A DNA stretch of 64,000 nt from Hymenobacter nitidus (GTDB lineage Bacteria > Bacteroidota > Bacteroidia > Cytophagales > Hymenobacteraceae). The first letter of the stretch is position 1; every line of letters begins with the position of its first letter. Positions 15,465 through 23,727 of this stretch are shown in pieces. Location: positions 434,001-498,000 of the forward strand of contig NZ_JAJADQ010000003.1 in the NCBI RefSeq assembly GCF_020447315.1. The letters run 5' to 3'. The notes beneath the pieces were generated by a model, which was not told where the DNA came from, did no database searches, and saw only the letters and a list, made by a program, of their open reading frames with translations. The translations under genes were made by a program, and so were the position numbers.

Positions 15465-17654
15465 ATGAAGCGTACCCATATTTCGGTCGCAGCCCTGCTG
15501 CTGGCCGCTCAGTTGGGTGGTGGCTGCGCCAGCACGACGGCCACTACCGCCTCCACTACCCCTGCTGCCGAGTCGACCTCGGACCTGACCAAAGCCACTA
15601 CCCGTACCCTGGCCGGCTCCACGGCCAGCGCCGTCAGCACTTCCGACGCGCTGCTTGACAAGCCAATATCCTCTTTTCAGGTGGTGAGCGAGCAGTTTGC
15701 CGACCTGCGCGTATTGCGCTACCAGGTGCCGGGCTTCGAGGAGCTGGAGCCCCAGCAGAAGGAGCTGCTGTACTACCTCTACGAAGCAGCCCTGTGCGGG
15801 CGCGACATTTCCTACGACCAGAACCACAAGCACAACCTGCGCGTGCGCCGCACGCTGGAGGCCATCTGGCCCGCCAACCAGCAGCAGATTTCGGCCACCA
15901 CCAACACCCAGCGCGTGGACGAGGCCAACAAGCTGAACGTATACACCAAGCGGGTATGGTTCAGCAACGGCATTCACCACCACTACTCTACCCGCAAGTT
16001 TGTGCCCGAATGCTCGCCGGCCTACTTCGCGCAGCTGGTGAAAAGCGTGGACGCCGGCACGCTGCCGCTGGAGAAGGGCGAAACCGTGGACCAGTTTCTG
16101 GCCGCCATTACCCCCGTTATCTTCGATGCCAACCTGAACGCCAAGCGCGTGAACCAGGAAAAGGACGCCGACCTGCTGGTGACTTCTGCCAATAACTTCT
16201 ACGAGGGCGTGACCCAGAAGGAAGCCGAGGATTTTTACGCCAAAAAAATCGACAAGAAGGACCAGCGCCCCGTTTCCTACGGTCTGAACTCCAAGCTGAT
16301 GAAGGACGAGAAGGGCAATATCGTGGAGCGTACCTGGAAGGTGGGCGGCATGTATGGCGAGGCTCTCACGCAGGTGGTATACTGGCTGGGCAAAGCCGTG
16401 GACGTGGCCGAAAACCCCGAGCAGAAGCTGGCCCTGCAGCGCCTAGTGCAGTACTACACCACCGGCGACCTAAAAACCTGGGACGACTACAACATTGCCT
16501 GGGTGCGCGACACGAAGAGCCGCACCGACGTGGTGAATGGCTTTATCGAGGTGTACGGCGACCCGCTGGGCTACCGCGCTTCCTACGAGTCGGTGGTGTC
16601 GTTCAAGGATCTGGAGGCCACCAAGCGCATCAAGGCCATCGGCGACCAGGCGCAGTGGTTTGAGGATAACTCGCCGATTCTGCCCAAGCACAAGAAAAAG
16701 AACGTGGTAGGCATCACGGCCAAGGTAATTACCACCGTGGTGGAAAGCGGCGACGCGGCCCCGGCCACGCCCATCGGCATCAACCTGCCCAACGCCACCT
16801 GGATTCGTAAGGAGCACGGCTCGAAGTCGGTGAACCTGGGCAACATCGTGGACGCCTACGGCATGGCCGACGCCGGCGGCTCGCTCGACGAGTTTGCCTA
16901 CAACGACGAGGAAAAAGCCCGGGCCCGCAAGTTTGCCGGTCTGGCCGGTAAGCTCCACACCGACATGCACGAGGTTATCGGCCACGCCTCAGGCCAGATA
17001 AACCCCGGCGTGGGCACGCCCAAGGAAACCCTGAAAAGCTACGCCTCGGCCATCGAGGAAGGCCGCGCCGACCTGGTAGCCCTGTATTACCTGATGGACC
17101 CCAAGCTGGTGCAGCTGGGCGTGGTGCCGAGCCTGGAAGTGGGCAAGGCCGAGTACGACAACTACATCCGCAACGGCCTGATGGGCCAGCTGGTGCGCCT
17201 GCCCCTGGGCGAAACCGTGGAGGAAGCCCACATGCGCAACCGCCAGATGGTGGCCAAATGGGCCTACGAGAAGGGTAAAAAAGCCAACGTCATCGAGAAG
17301 GTGACCAAGGACGGCAAGACCTACTTTAAAGTCAACGACTACCAGAAGCTGCGGGGCCTGTTTGGCCAGCTGCTGCGCGAGTTGCAGCGCCTGACCAGTG
17401 AGGGTGACTACGCCGCGGCCAAAAACCTGATTGAAACCTACGGCGTGAAGGTGGACCCCGTGCTGCACAAGGAAGTGCTGGCTCGTTACGCGAAGCTCAA
17501 CATCGCGCCCTACGCCGGCTTTATTCAGCCCAAGCTGGTGCCGGTGGAGCAGGGCGGTAAAATTGTGGACGTGAAGGTGGAATATCCTTCCGATTTTGCC
17601 CAGCAAATGCTTGATTACGGCCGCAAGTACAAGTTTCTGCCTAACTACAACTAA
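15465..17654 (+). CDS. Dipeptidyl-peptidase III-like lipoprotein (M49)
   Basis: This 729-residue protein is a zinc metallopeptidase of the M49 family, which removes dipeptides from the N-terminus of short peptides. The zinc motif HEVIGH (H502, E503, H507) and the downstream EEGRAD (E531/E532) supply the metal ligands and general base. A signal peptide ends in GGGC followed by a Ser/Thr/Ala linker, suggesting export as a lipoprotein, though the lipobox is not canonical. ATG 15465 is chosen for this signal; open frame continues 56 codons upstream through repeat-derived sequence. It is followed by a small secreted protein gene 27 bp later. Confidence 0.9.
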   Translation: MKRTHISVAALLLAAQLGGGCASTTATTASTTPAAESTSDLTKATTRTLAGSTASAVSTSDALLDKPISSFQVVSEQFADLRVLRYQVPGFEELEPQQKELLYYLYEAALCGRDISYDQNHKHNLRVRRTLEAIWPANQQQISATTNTQRVDEANKLNVYTKRVWFSNGIHHHYSTRKFVPECSPAYFAQLVKSVDAGTLPLEKGETVDQFLAAITPVIFDANLNAKRVNQEKDADLLVTSANNFYEGVTQKEAEDFYAKKIDKKDQRPVSYGLNSKLMKDEKGNIVERTWKVGGMYGEALTQVVYWLGKAVDVAENPEQKLALQRLVQYYTTGDLKTWDDYNIAWVRDTKSRTDVVNGFIEVYGDPLGYRASYESVVSFKDLEATKRIKAIGDQAQWFEDNSPILPKHKKKNVVGITAKVITTVVESGDAAPATPIGINLPNATWIRKEHGSKSVNLGNIVDAYGMADAGGSLDEFAYNDEEKARARKFAGLAGKLHTDMHEVIGHASGQINPGVGTPKETLKSYASAIEEGRADLVALYYLMDPKLVQLGVVPSLEVGKAEYDNYIRNGLMGQLVRLPLGETVEEAHMRNRQMVAKWAYEKGKKANVIEKVTKDGKTYFKVNDYQKLRGLFGQLLRELQRLTSEGDYAAAKNLIETYGVKVDPVLHKEVLARYAKLNIAPYAGFIQPKLVPVEQGGKIVDVKVEYPSDFAQQMLDYGRKYKFLPNYN

Positions 17655-17681
17655 GGCCTCCGCATAGCCCTTCCGACTGCC

Positions 17682-18071
17682 ATGAAAAAACTACTCTTCC
17701 CGGCCCTGCTGCTCTCGTTGCTGGCCGGCCGCGCTACCACCTCCCTGGCGCAAACCACCAACCTGAACGCAGCCCGCTACGAGTACTGCGAGCTGCTGAA
17801 AACCGAGTTTCTGAACGAGCCCACCAAAACCAAGGGCAGCGACATTTTCGTGGACTTCGGCTACGGCTACGAAAAGCTCGGCGACAGTGACATGGCCAAG
17901 CGGGAAGTGGGCGAAATGAAGGTCTTTTCGACCCCCCTGAGCACGCTCAACTACATGGGCAAGCTGGGCTGGGAAGTGGTGCAGGTATACTCGCTGCCCA
18001 ACGGCGTGAAAAACCAGCAGGCCACCCACATTCTGCTGCGCCGCATGACGACTTCCTCGGGCCCGAAATAA
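17682..18071 (+). CDS. Small secreted protein, DUF4177-like
   Basis: The protein has 129 residues with a signal peptide (about 1-23, SLAQ). The mature part has the pattern LNYMGKLGWEVVQVYSLPNG, then HILLRR, the 'GWE-V' strand-helix-strand signature of DUF4177-type proteins. Its function is unknown. It lies 27 bp after the M49 gene and is probably cotranscribed with it. Confidence 0.7.
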   Translation: MKKLLFPALLLSLLAGRATTSLAQTTNLNAARYEYCELLKTEFLNEPTKTKGSDIFVDFGYGYEKLGDSDMAKREVGEMKVFSTPLSTLNYMGKLGWEVVQVYSLPNGVKNQQATHILLRRMTTSSGPK

Positions 18072-18098
18072 GCCGGCCGGCTGATTGACGAAATAGAA

Positions 18099-18134
18099 AA
18101 AGCCTGCTTTCCTTTATCGGGGGGCAGGCTTTTT
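18099..18134. terminator. Terminator between convergent genes
   Basis: An AAAAAGCCTGC / GCAGGCTTTTT stem starts 27 bp after the plus-strand stop. It is followed on the right by a solitary half of a GTCATGCC-type repeat (about 18150-18175). Confidence 0.8.
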
Positions 18135-18224
18135 GTGCCTTAAAAGGAACGATCATGCCGAGCCTCGGCGAGACATCTTGCGTGCAGCAGCAACTGTCTA
18201 TTCAGGCACCTTCACCCCGGCCGC

Positions 18225-18914
18225 CTAGCCTTCGTAGCGGAAGTGCTGCTGGGAAAACAGCTTGCGCTTGAAACGGGCCGTCTTGTACAAGTCCCCCAGA
18301 AACAGCTTGACGCGGCCGTAGAAGATGGGGCCGTCCAGGGCTTCGTCGAGGGTGCGCTCCACGAACACCGTTTCGCGCCAGCCGGCCCCTACCCCGATGC
18401 CAAACCAGGGAAACACCCGGAAGTGGCTCGACACCGAAGGCTCCAGCAGCCACACCGTCGACTTGGCATCCTTGCTTTTAGCACCGTTGGGCTGCTCGAA
18501 GCTGGTGAAAAAGCGGCCTACCCCGAACTGCAGCGGGGCACTCAGCTCCCAGCGGTTGGAGCGGATAAATAGGTATTCGGCGTAGCCGGCCACGTAGCGG
18601 AAGCGCAGCTCGGCCGTGGTGCCGACGGGCAGCTCAGCGGGCACTGCTTCCTGGGAGGGAATTCCATTGCTGAGCAGGTACACTCCGGCCCCGGCACGCA
18701 GGCGCCCGCGCCACTCCACGGCCAGCTTCAGCCCGTTAATGCCCACTAGTTTGCCATCAATGACGGAGTAGCGGTTGTCGAACTGAAACACAATGCGCCG
18801 GTGGGCCTGCCGCACGCGCGAGGAGTCGTCGTCCGCGGTGCCGGCCTGGGCCAGCAGCGGCAGTCCGGTAGCCAGCAGGCTCAGGCCAAGCCATTTTCTT
18901 ACTAGTCGATTCAC
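18225..18914 (-). CDS. Outer-membrane beta-barrel-like protein, unknown
   Basis: This 229-residue exported protein has a signal peptide (1-24, LLAQAG). The mature chain alternates strands with aromatic girdle-like positions (LRFRYVAGYAEYLFIRS, APLQFGVGRFFTSF, WFGIGVGAGWRETVF), as in small outer-membrane barrels. The terminal residues are FRYEG rather than a final phenylalanine. I recognise no specific family. The gene is monocistronic. Confidence 0.65.
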   Translation of the reverse strand: MNRLVRKWLGLSLLATGLPLLAQAGTADDDSSRVRQAHRRIVFQFDNRYSVIDGKLVGINGLKLAVEWRGRLRAGAGVYLLSNGIPSQEAVPAELPVGTTAELRFRYVAGYAEYLFIRSNRWELSAPLQFGVGRFFTSFEQPNGAKSKDAKSTVWLLEPSVSSHFRVFPWFGIGVGAGWRETVFVERTLDEALDGPIFYGRVKLFLGDLYKTARFKRKLFSQQHFRYEG

Positions 18915-19091
18915 TTGCCCAAAGGTACGAGCGGCGGCGCGGGGAGTTTACTATCGGGCCGGAAAGTCGCTCCCCTCGGCTCACCAGATTGATTCGGGCG
19001 GTTCACCCCGGCTTTGGGCGGGTTCACCCATTTTGCAGCTACACAACCGCTTCGTTTTCCAGAAGTTTGAGCTATACCCCACTTCCCCGCC

Positions 19092-19559
19092 ATGCCTGTG
19101 TCACCCGACTTTCTTTTTCAGCTGGCCTCCAACCTCGTGCTGCCCGGCTGGCTGCTGCTGATTTTTGCCCCGCGCTGGCGCGTCACGCGCTGGGTGGTAG
19201 GCAGCGGCGCCCTGCCTCTGCTGCTGGCCGTGTTCTACGCCGCCTGCATCGGGTGGCACTACTTCGTTACGGGCAATGCCCGGGGCGGCTTCGGCTCCCT
19301 GGCCGAAGTTGCAGCCCTGTTTCAGGATCCGTGGGCGCTGCTGGCCGGCTGGGTGCACTACCTCTGCTTCGATCTGGCCGTGGGCGCCTGGGTGAGCCGC
19401 GACGCCCAACGCCGGGGGGTGCCGCACGCGCTGCTGGTGCCGGTGCTGCTCTTCACGTTTCTGCTGGGCCCGGTGGGCTTTCTGCTCTACCACCTGCTGC
19501 GCCGCTTCTACCCGGCAAGAGTGCCAGAGCCAATGCCAGTGGCCGCGGCCCTGGCCTGA
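19092..19559 (+). CDS. ABA4-like integral membrane protein
   Basis: This 155-residue protein has four membrane segments and the signature of the ABA4-like (DUF4281) family: PGWLLLIFAPRW near the N-terminus, WVHYLCFDLAVGAWVSRDAQRRG in the middle, and GPVGFLLYHLLRR at the end. Plant ABA4 acts in neoxanthin formation; bacterial members have no established role. The next gene is another membrane protein 45 bp downstream. Confidence 0.8.
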   Translation: MPVSPDFLFQLASNLVLPGWLLLIFAPRWRVTRWVVGSGALPLLLAVFYAACIGWHYFVTGNARGGFGSLAEVAALFQDPWALLAGWVHYLCFDLAVGAWVSRDAQRRGVPHALLVPVLLFTFLLGPVGFLLYHLLRRFYPARVPEPMPVAAALA

Positions 19560-19604
19560 TTTCTTCGCTGCCAGTCCCATTTCCCGTCCTTCACTTTTCG
19601 CGCT

Positions 19605-20483
19605 ATGAAAACCCTCGCTCTTGCGGGCCGCACGCTGGCCCAGCCTGCTTCCTTCGCCGCGGCGCCCGAACCCACGGGCTCGGTGCGGCAGTTTCTGCGG
19701 GTGCTGCACCGCTGCAACCCCGCCCTGTCGGGGGCCGGTTGGCTGCACGCGGCCCTGGCCCTGGTGGCCCTGGTGCTGCTGCCCCTCGACGACCGGCTGG
19801 TGCTGGGCCTGCACGCGTGGTTTAAGCCCCTGAAATTTGCGCTTTCGGGCCTGATTTACCTCTGGACGCTGGGCTGGCTGCTGGCCGATTTGCCCGCACC
19901 GGCCCAGCGCGCCGTGCGCCGCATCAGCCGGGGCGTGGCCCTGAGCATGGTGGTCGAAATCCTCGTAATCTTTGCCCAGGCCGCGCGCGGCACCAAATCC
20001 CACTTCAACGTCGGCTCGCCGCTCGATAGCCTGCTGTTCAGCCTCATGGGCGTGTTCATTATGCTGAACACGGCTTTGCTGATCTGGGCCCTGGTCCTGA
20101 CGCTGCGCTACCGGCCGTTTGGCCCCACGGCCTACGTGTGGGGCCTGCGTCTGGGCCTGGTGGTCTTTCTGGTGGGCAGCGCCATTGGCGGCAGCATGAT
20201 CAGCCACCTGGGCCACACCATCGGCGGGGCCGATGGCGGACCGGGGCTGCCGGGCCTGGGCTGGAGCACCCGCTACGGCGACCTACGCACGGCTCACTTC
20301 CTGGGCTTGCACGCCCTGCAGGCCCTGCCCCTGTTTGGCTGGCTGCTGGCCCGCTACGTGCCCCGGCTGCAAGCCAGCGGGCAGGGCGTGGGCATTGCCG
20401 CCTTCACCGTGCTGTACGTGGGCGCCGTGGGCTGGCTCTACTGGCACGCGCTGCAGGGTCTGCCGTTCTGGAAGCTAAGCTAA
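19605..20483 (+). CDS. Polytopic membrane protein, unknown
   Basis: The 292-residue protein has about seven hydrophobic segments and a soluble N-terminal 35 residues. Recognisable stretches include HAWFKPLKFALSG, AARGTKSHFNV and SHLGHTIGGADGGPGLP. I believe this is a conserved but uncharacterised membrane family. It lies between the ABA4-like gene and a LytS-type kinase gene, and may be cotranscribed with the former. Confidence 0.75.
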   Translation: MKTLALAGRTLAQPASFAAAPEPTGSVRQFLRVLHRCNPALSGAGWLHAALALVALVLLPLDDRLVLGLHAWFKPLKFALSGLIYLWTLGWLLADLPAPAQRAVRRISRGVALSMVVEILVIFAQAARGTKSHFNVGSPLDSLLFSLMGVFIMLNTALLIWALVLTLRYRPFGPTAYVWGLRLGLVVFLVGSAIGGSMISHLGHTIGGADGGPGLPGLGWSTRYGDLRTAHFLGLHALQALPLFGWLLARYVPRLQASGQGVGIAAFTVLYVGAVGWLYWHALQGLPFWKLS

Positions 20484-20557
20484 GCCGTTCTTAGCTTGCG
20501 CTGGCCCGCAACACTGGCGGCCGTAGCTTTTGGGCCGGCGGCCCGCATCTTTACCGT

Positions 20558-21613
20558 ATGAATGATCGTCGACTGCGCCTGCTGGGCATTCCCGTGCTGG
20601 CCGTGCTCATTGCCCTGCTCACCATGGACGAGCTGCCCACGCGCGTAGACCTGGGCTTGCTGGCCGTGCACGTGGCGGTGTCCCTGCTGTTTACGGCCAC
20701 GCTGTGGCTGGGCACGAGCACTATCTGGAAGTGGCTGCGGCGGCGCTACCCGGCCGTGGAGCAAACGCGGCGGCGCCTGTGGCTGCTCACGGCCACCTGC
20801 CTGCTGTATAGCGCCGTGGCCACGGTGGCCGTAGTGGCGGTTCTGCACCTGCTACTGCCGCCGTATTTTTCCCTGGCGCCGGGGGCCCTGCTCACCCAGA
20901 TTACGTTCAACCTGATTCCGGGCACGCTGGTGCTGATGCTCTACGAAAGCATCCATTTCTTTGAGCAGTGGGAGCACAACGTGCGCCGGGCCGAGCAGCT
21001 CAGCCGCGTGGGAGTGCAAAGTCAGCTCGAAGCCCTGCAGAACCAGCTCGACCCGCACTTTCTTTTCAACAGCCTCAACACCCTGGCCGCCCTCATTGAC
21101 GAGGTCAATACCCCGGCCCAGAACTTCGTGGAGCAGCTCGCCGACGTGTACCGCTACGTGCTGCTCAGCCGCGACAAAGCCACGGTACCCCTGCGCGAGG
21201 AGCTGGCCTTTGTGGAAGCCTATATTGCCCTGCAAAAGACCCGTTTCCGCGACAATCTGCGAGTGCAGCAGCATATTCCGGTGGCCGTGCTGGACCGGCG
21301 CGTAGCGCCCCTGAGCGTGCAGCTGCTGGTAGAAAACGCGCTGAAGCATAACGTGGTGAGCCGGGAGCACCCCCTAGACCTGACCATTACGGCCGACGAG
21401 GCAACGGGCTACCTGCGGGTACAAAACTCGTTTCGGCCCCGGGCGGCGGGGCTGCGGCCCGGCACCGGCGTGGGGCTGCACAATACCGTGCACCGCTACG
21501 AGCTGCTGCAGGCCCCGCTGCCGGTGTGCATCGAGGCCACCGATGCGCAGTTTACCGTGGCCTTGCCCCTGCTGCCCGGCCCCGAAAAGCAGCAACTCCC
21601 GGCCGATGCGTAA
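20558..21613 (+). CDS. LytS/YehU-type sensor histidine kinase
   Basis: This 351-residue inner-membrane kinase has four membrane segments (about residues 1-130), a short coiled linker, and a His_kinase (PF06580-type) domain. The phospho-accepting histidine is H167 in LDPHFLFNSLNTL. The ATP-binding half shows VQLLVENALKHNV (N-box) and a GTGVGLHNTVHRYELL G-box. It is followed 9 bp later by its LytTR partner. There is no extracytoplasmic sensor domain, so the membrane region itself probably senses. It is a paralogue of the kinase at 23728. Confidence 0.93.
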   Translation: MNDRRLRLLGIPVLAVLIALLTMDELPTRVDLGLLAVHVAVSLLFTATLWLGTSTIWKWLRRRYPAVEQTRRRLWLLTATCLLYSAVATVAVVAVLHLLLPPYFSLAPGALLTQITFNLIPGTLVLMLYESIHFFEQWEHNVRRAEQLSRVGVQSQLEALQNQLDPHFLFNSLNTLAALIDEVNTPAQNFVEQLADVYRYVLLSRDKATVPLREELAFVEAYIALQKTRFRDNLRVQQHIPVAVLDRRVAPLSVQLLVENALKHNVVSREHPLDLTITADEATGYLRVQNSFRPRAAGLRPGTGVGLHNTVHRYELLQAPLPVCIEATDAQFTVALPLLPGPEKQQLPADA

Positions 21614-21622
21614 CTTCCACGC

Positions 21623-22381
21623 ATGAACGTACTGCTGCTCGAAGACGAGTACCCGGCCGCCGAACGCCTGCAGCGCCTGCTGCTGCAGGCCGCCCCGCAG
21701 GCCCGCGTAGCCGCCGTGCTCGACAGCGTGGCCGGGGCCGTGGCCTGGCTGACGGCCCACCCCGCCCCCGACCTGATTATCTCCGACATTCAGCTGGCCG
21801 ACGGGCTGAGCCTGGACGTGTTCGACCAGATTATCGTGCACAGCCCGGTTATTTTTGCCACCGCCTACGATGCCTACGCCCTGCGGGCCTTCAAGGCCAA
21901 CAGCGTCGATTATCTGCTCAAGCCCATCAAGCTGGCCGAGCTACAGGCGGCCCTGCTAAAGCTGCGGGAATGGGGCACGCCCCACGGCCCGGCCCGGCAG
22001 CTGGAAAACCTGCGCGACAGTCTGACCCGGCCCGGACAGCCCTACAAAACCCGCTTTCTGGTGCGCAGCGGCGAGCAGCTACTGCCCCTGCCGGTAAGCG
22101 CGGTGGCCTGGTTTCAGAGCCGCCACGAGGTAACCACCCTGGCAGCCACCGACGGCCGCCGCTTCGTGGTCGACTACACCCTGGAGCAGCTGGAGAGCCT
22201 GCTGGAGCCGGGGCAGTTTTTCCGCCTCAACCGGCAGTTTATTGCCCATCTGCAGGCCGTGCAGCGCCTGCACCCCCACTTCAACGGCAAGCTCAAGCTG
22301 GATTTAACCCCCGCCCCGGCGGACGAGGTGATGGTCAGCAAGGAAAAAGCCACTGCGCTAAAAGCCTGGCTGGAAGGATGA
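21623..22381 (+). CDS. LytTR-family response regulator
   Basis: The 252-residue protein has a receiver domain (about 1-120) with phospho-acceptor D55 in ISDIQLADG and the conserved lysine in VDYLLKPIKL. A LytTR DNA-binding domain follows (about 145-250, with FFRLNRQFIAHLQAVQRL). It is the partner of the kinase directly upstream. Its targets are unknown; LytTR regulators usually bind pairs of 9-10 bp direct repeats 21-22 bp apart. Confidence 0.94.
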   Translation: MNVLLLEDEYPAAERLQRLLLQAAPQARVAAVLDSVAGAVAWLTAHPAPDLIISDIQLADGLSLDVFDQIIVHSPVIFATAYDAYALRAFKANSVDYLLKPIKLAELQAALLKLREWGTPHGPARQLENLRDSLTRPGQPYKTRFLVRSGEQLLPLPVSAVAWFQSRHEVTTLAATDGRRFVVDYTLEQLESLLEPGQFFRLNRQFIAHLQAVQRLHPHFNGKLKLDLTPAPADEVMVSKEKATALKAWLEG

Positions 22382-22634
22382 GGTGCTAATGTGTTGGAAT
22401 GCGGGGAATATGCTAATGCCAAATCTGTGTCCTTGCGAGGCGCAGCCGTGGCAATTTGTCCTCTCAAATGTGCTAAGCTTTCTAAAGTAAAAAGCCCTTT
22501 CCTGCTCGTGCGGGCAAGGGCTTTCTGTAAAAGAACGAGTCGTACTGCGCAGAGGACGGATGGCCGCGCTTTGCTCGCAAGGACAGATGATTAGCACATT
22601 CAACCACATTCTTCCCTTTCCCCACATTAAATCC
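22382..22634. repeat. Composite nested palindrome, copy A
   Basis: The element fills the gap between two convergent response-regulator genes. The central hairpin is at 22489-22524 (AAAGCCCTTT ... AAGGGCTTT). Inner arms are TGTCCTTGCGAG (left, about 22430) and its inverted copy CTCGCAAGGACA (about 22576). Outer words GTGCTAATGTG/ATGCTAATG on the left are mirrored by ATTAGCACATT and CCACATT on the right. It probably acts as a two-way terminator. Confidence 0.85.
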
Positions 22635-23414
22635 TCACCGCTCCAGCCAGGCGCGGAAGGCGGGGACTCTTTCGCGGCTGATGAGCACGTCGCCTTCGGG
22701 GGCGGCGGGCTGCAGCACGGTTTTCAGACGGCTGTTGGTGTAGTGAATAATGTCCTGGATGGCGTCGTGCTGCACGAAGTAGGCCCGGTTCAGGCGGAAA
22801 AACTGGCGCGGGTCGAGGAGCTTCTCCAGCTGCTCCAGGGTCTGGTCGATAACGAAGCGGCGGTTTTCGCGGGTTTGCAGGAAGGTGGCTTTCTCCAGGC
22901 TGAAAAAGTAGCTGATGTTTTCCACCGGAATCACCTTCAAATGCTCGCCCACCTTCACCACGAACTGCTTCTTGTACTGATTTTGGGGCTGCAGCTGCTG
23001 CAGCACCTGCGTGAGTAGCGCCGAGTCGAAGGACGGCGCGGGCGCGGCCGAGGCGCCCCGCAGCGTGTGCAGCTTGTGCAAGGCGGCCTGCAGCTCCTCC
23101 TCGTCGATGGGCTTGAGCAGGTAGTCGATGCTGTTGACCTTAAAGGCCCGCAGGGCGTAGGCATCGTAGGCGGTGGTGAAGATGACCGGGCAGCGCACGT
23201 CAGCCTTCTCAAACAGCTCGAAGCTCAGGCCGTCTGAGAGGTGAATATCTAGAAACAGCACGTCGGGCGGTGTGGCGGCGGTTTGCAGCAGCACCACGGC
23301 GGCCTCGACCGAATCGGCGGTGGCGCGCACCTCCACGGGCGGCATCTGGCGGCGCAGCAGCTCAGTCAGGCGCCGGGCCGCCAGGGGCTCATCTTCAATT
23401 ACAAAGGCATTCAT
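22635..23414 (-). CDS. LytTR-family response regulator
   Basis: The 259-residue receiver-LytTR protein has phospho-acceptor D56 (LFLDIHLSDG), conserved lysine in IDYLLKPID, and a LytTR domain from about residue 155 (EKATFLQTRENRRFVIDQTLEQLE, FFRLNRAYFVQHDAI). The kinase at 23728 is its probable partner, but a 313-bp repeat element separates them, unlike the 9-bp spacing of the paralogous pair. Candidate targets are the two genes further upstream that share a 33-bp element (see regulatory entries). Confidence 0.94.
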   Translation of the reverse strand: MNAFVIEDEPLAARRLTELLRRQMPPVEVRATADSVEAAVVLLQTAATPPDVLFLDIHLSDGLSFELFEKADVRCPVIFTTAYDAYALRAFKVNSIDYLLKPIDEEELQAALHKLHTLRGASAAPAPSFDSALLTQVLQQLQPQNQYKKQFVVKVGEHLKVIPVENISYFFSLEKATFLQTRENRRFVIDQTLEQLEKLLDPRQFFRLNRAYFVQHDAIQDIIHYTNSRLKTVLQPAAPEGDVLISRERVPAFRAWLER

Positions 23415-23727
23415 TTTTTACTGTGCGAATGTGGAAAGTGTGCTGATGTGCTAATTCTTCAGTGAAGCATGTGTCATTGCGAGACGTAAGCCGAAGCACC
23501 CGCAGGACAGCGCAGCTAAGCCGTCCGCTGCGAAGGTAGTCACGCTTTTTACCCAGAAAGCCCTTTATCGAACCACCGATAAAAGGCTTTCTGGTAAAAG
23601 GCGACCCGGCCCATTTCAGCAGACGGATTGCCGCCGCTTGAGGCGCAGAATGTCCTGTCTCCTCGCAAGGGCACGAGTTCTTCCTTAGCACATTACCCAC
23701 ATTCCAACACATCAGCGCATTAAAATC
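23415..23727. repeat. Composite nested palindrome, copy B
   Basis: The longest copy separates a kinase gene from its response-regulator gene. The central hairpin at 23546-23600 has an extended stem (TTTTTACCCAGAAAGCC ... GGCTTTCTGGTAAAA). The inner arm GTCATTGCGAG (about 23473) mirrors CTCGCAAGGGCAC (about 23663), and CCGTCCGCTG mirrors CAGACGGATTG. Outer words TGTGCTGATGTGCTAA are mirrored by TTAGCACATTACCCACATT and ACACATCAGCGCATTA. Confidence 0.85.

Noticed and set aside
22382..23727. Possible CRISPR array from repeated words such as TGCTAATGTG
   Set aside because: The words are irregularly spaced, mirrored in inverted orientation, and there are no uniform spacers or cas genes.
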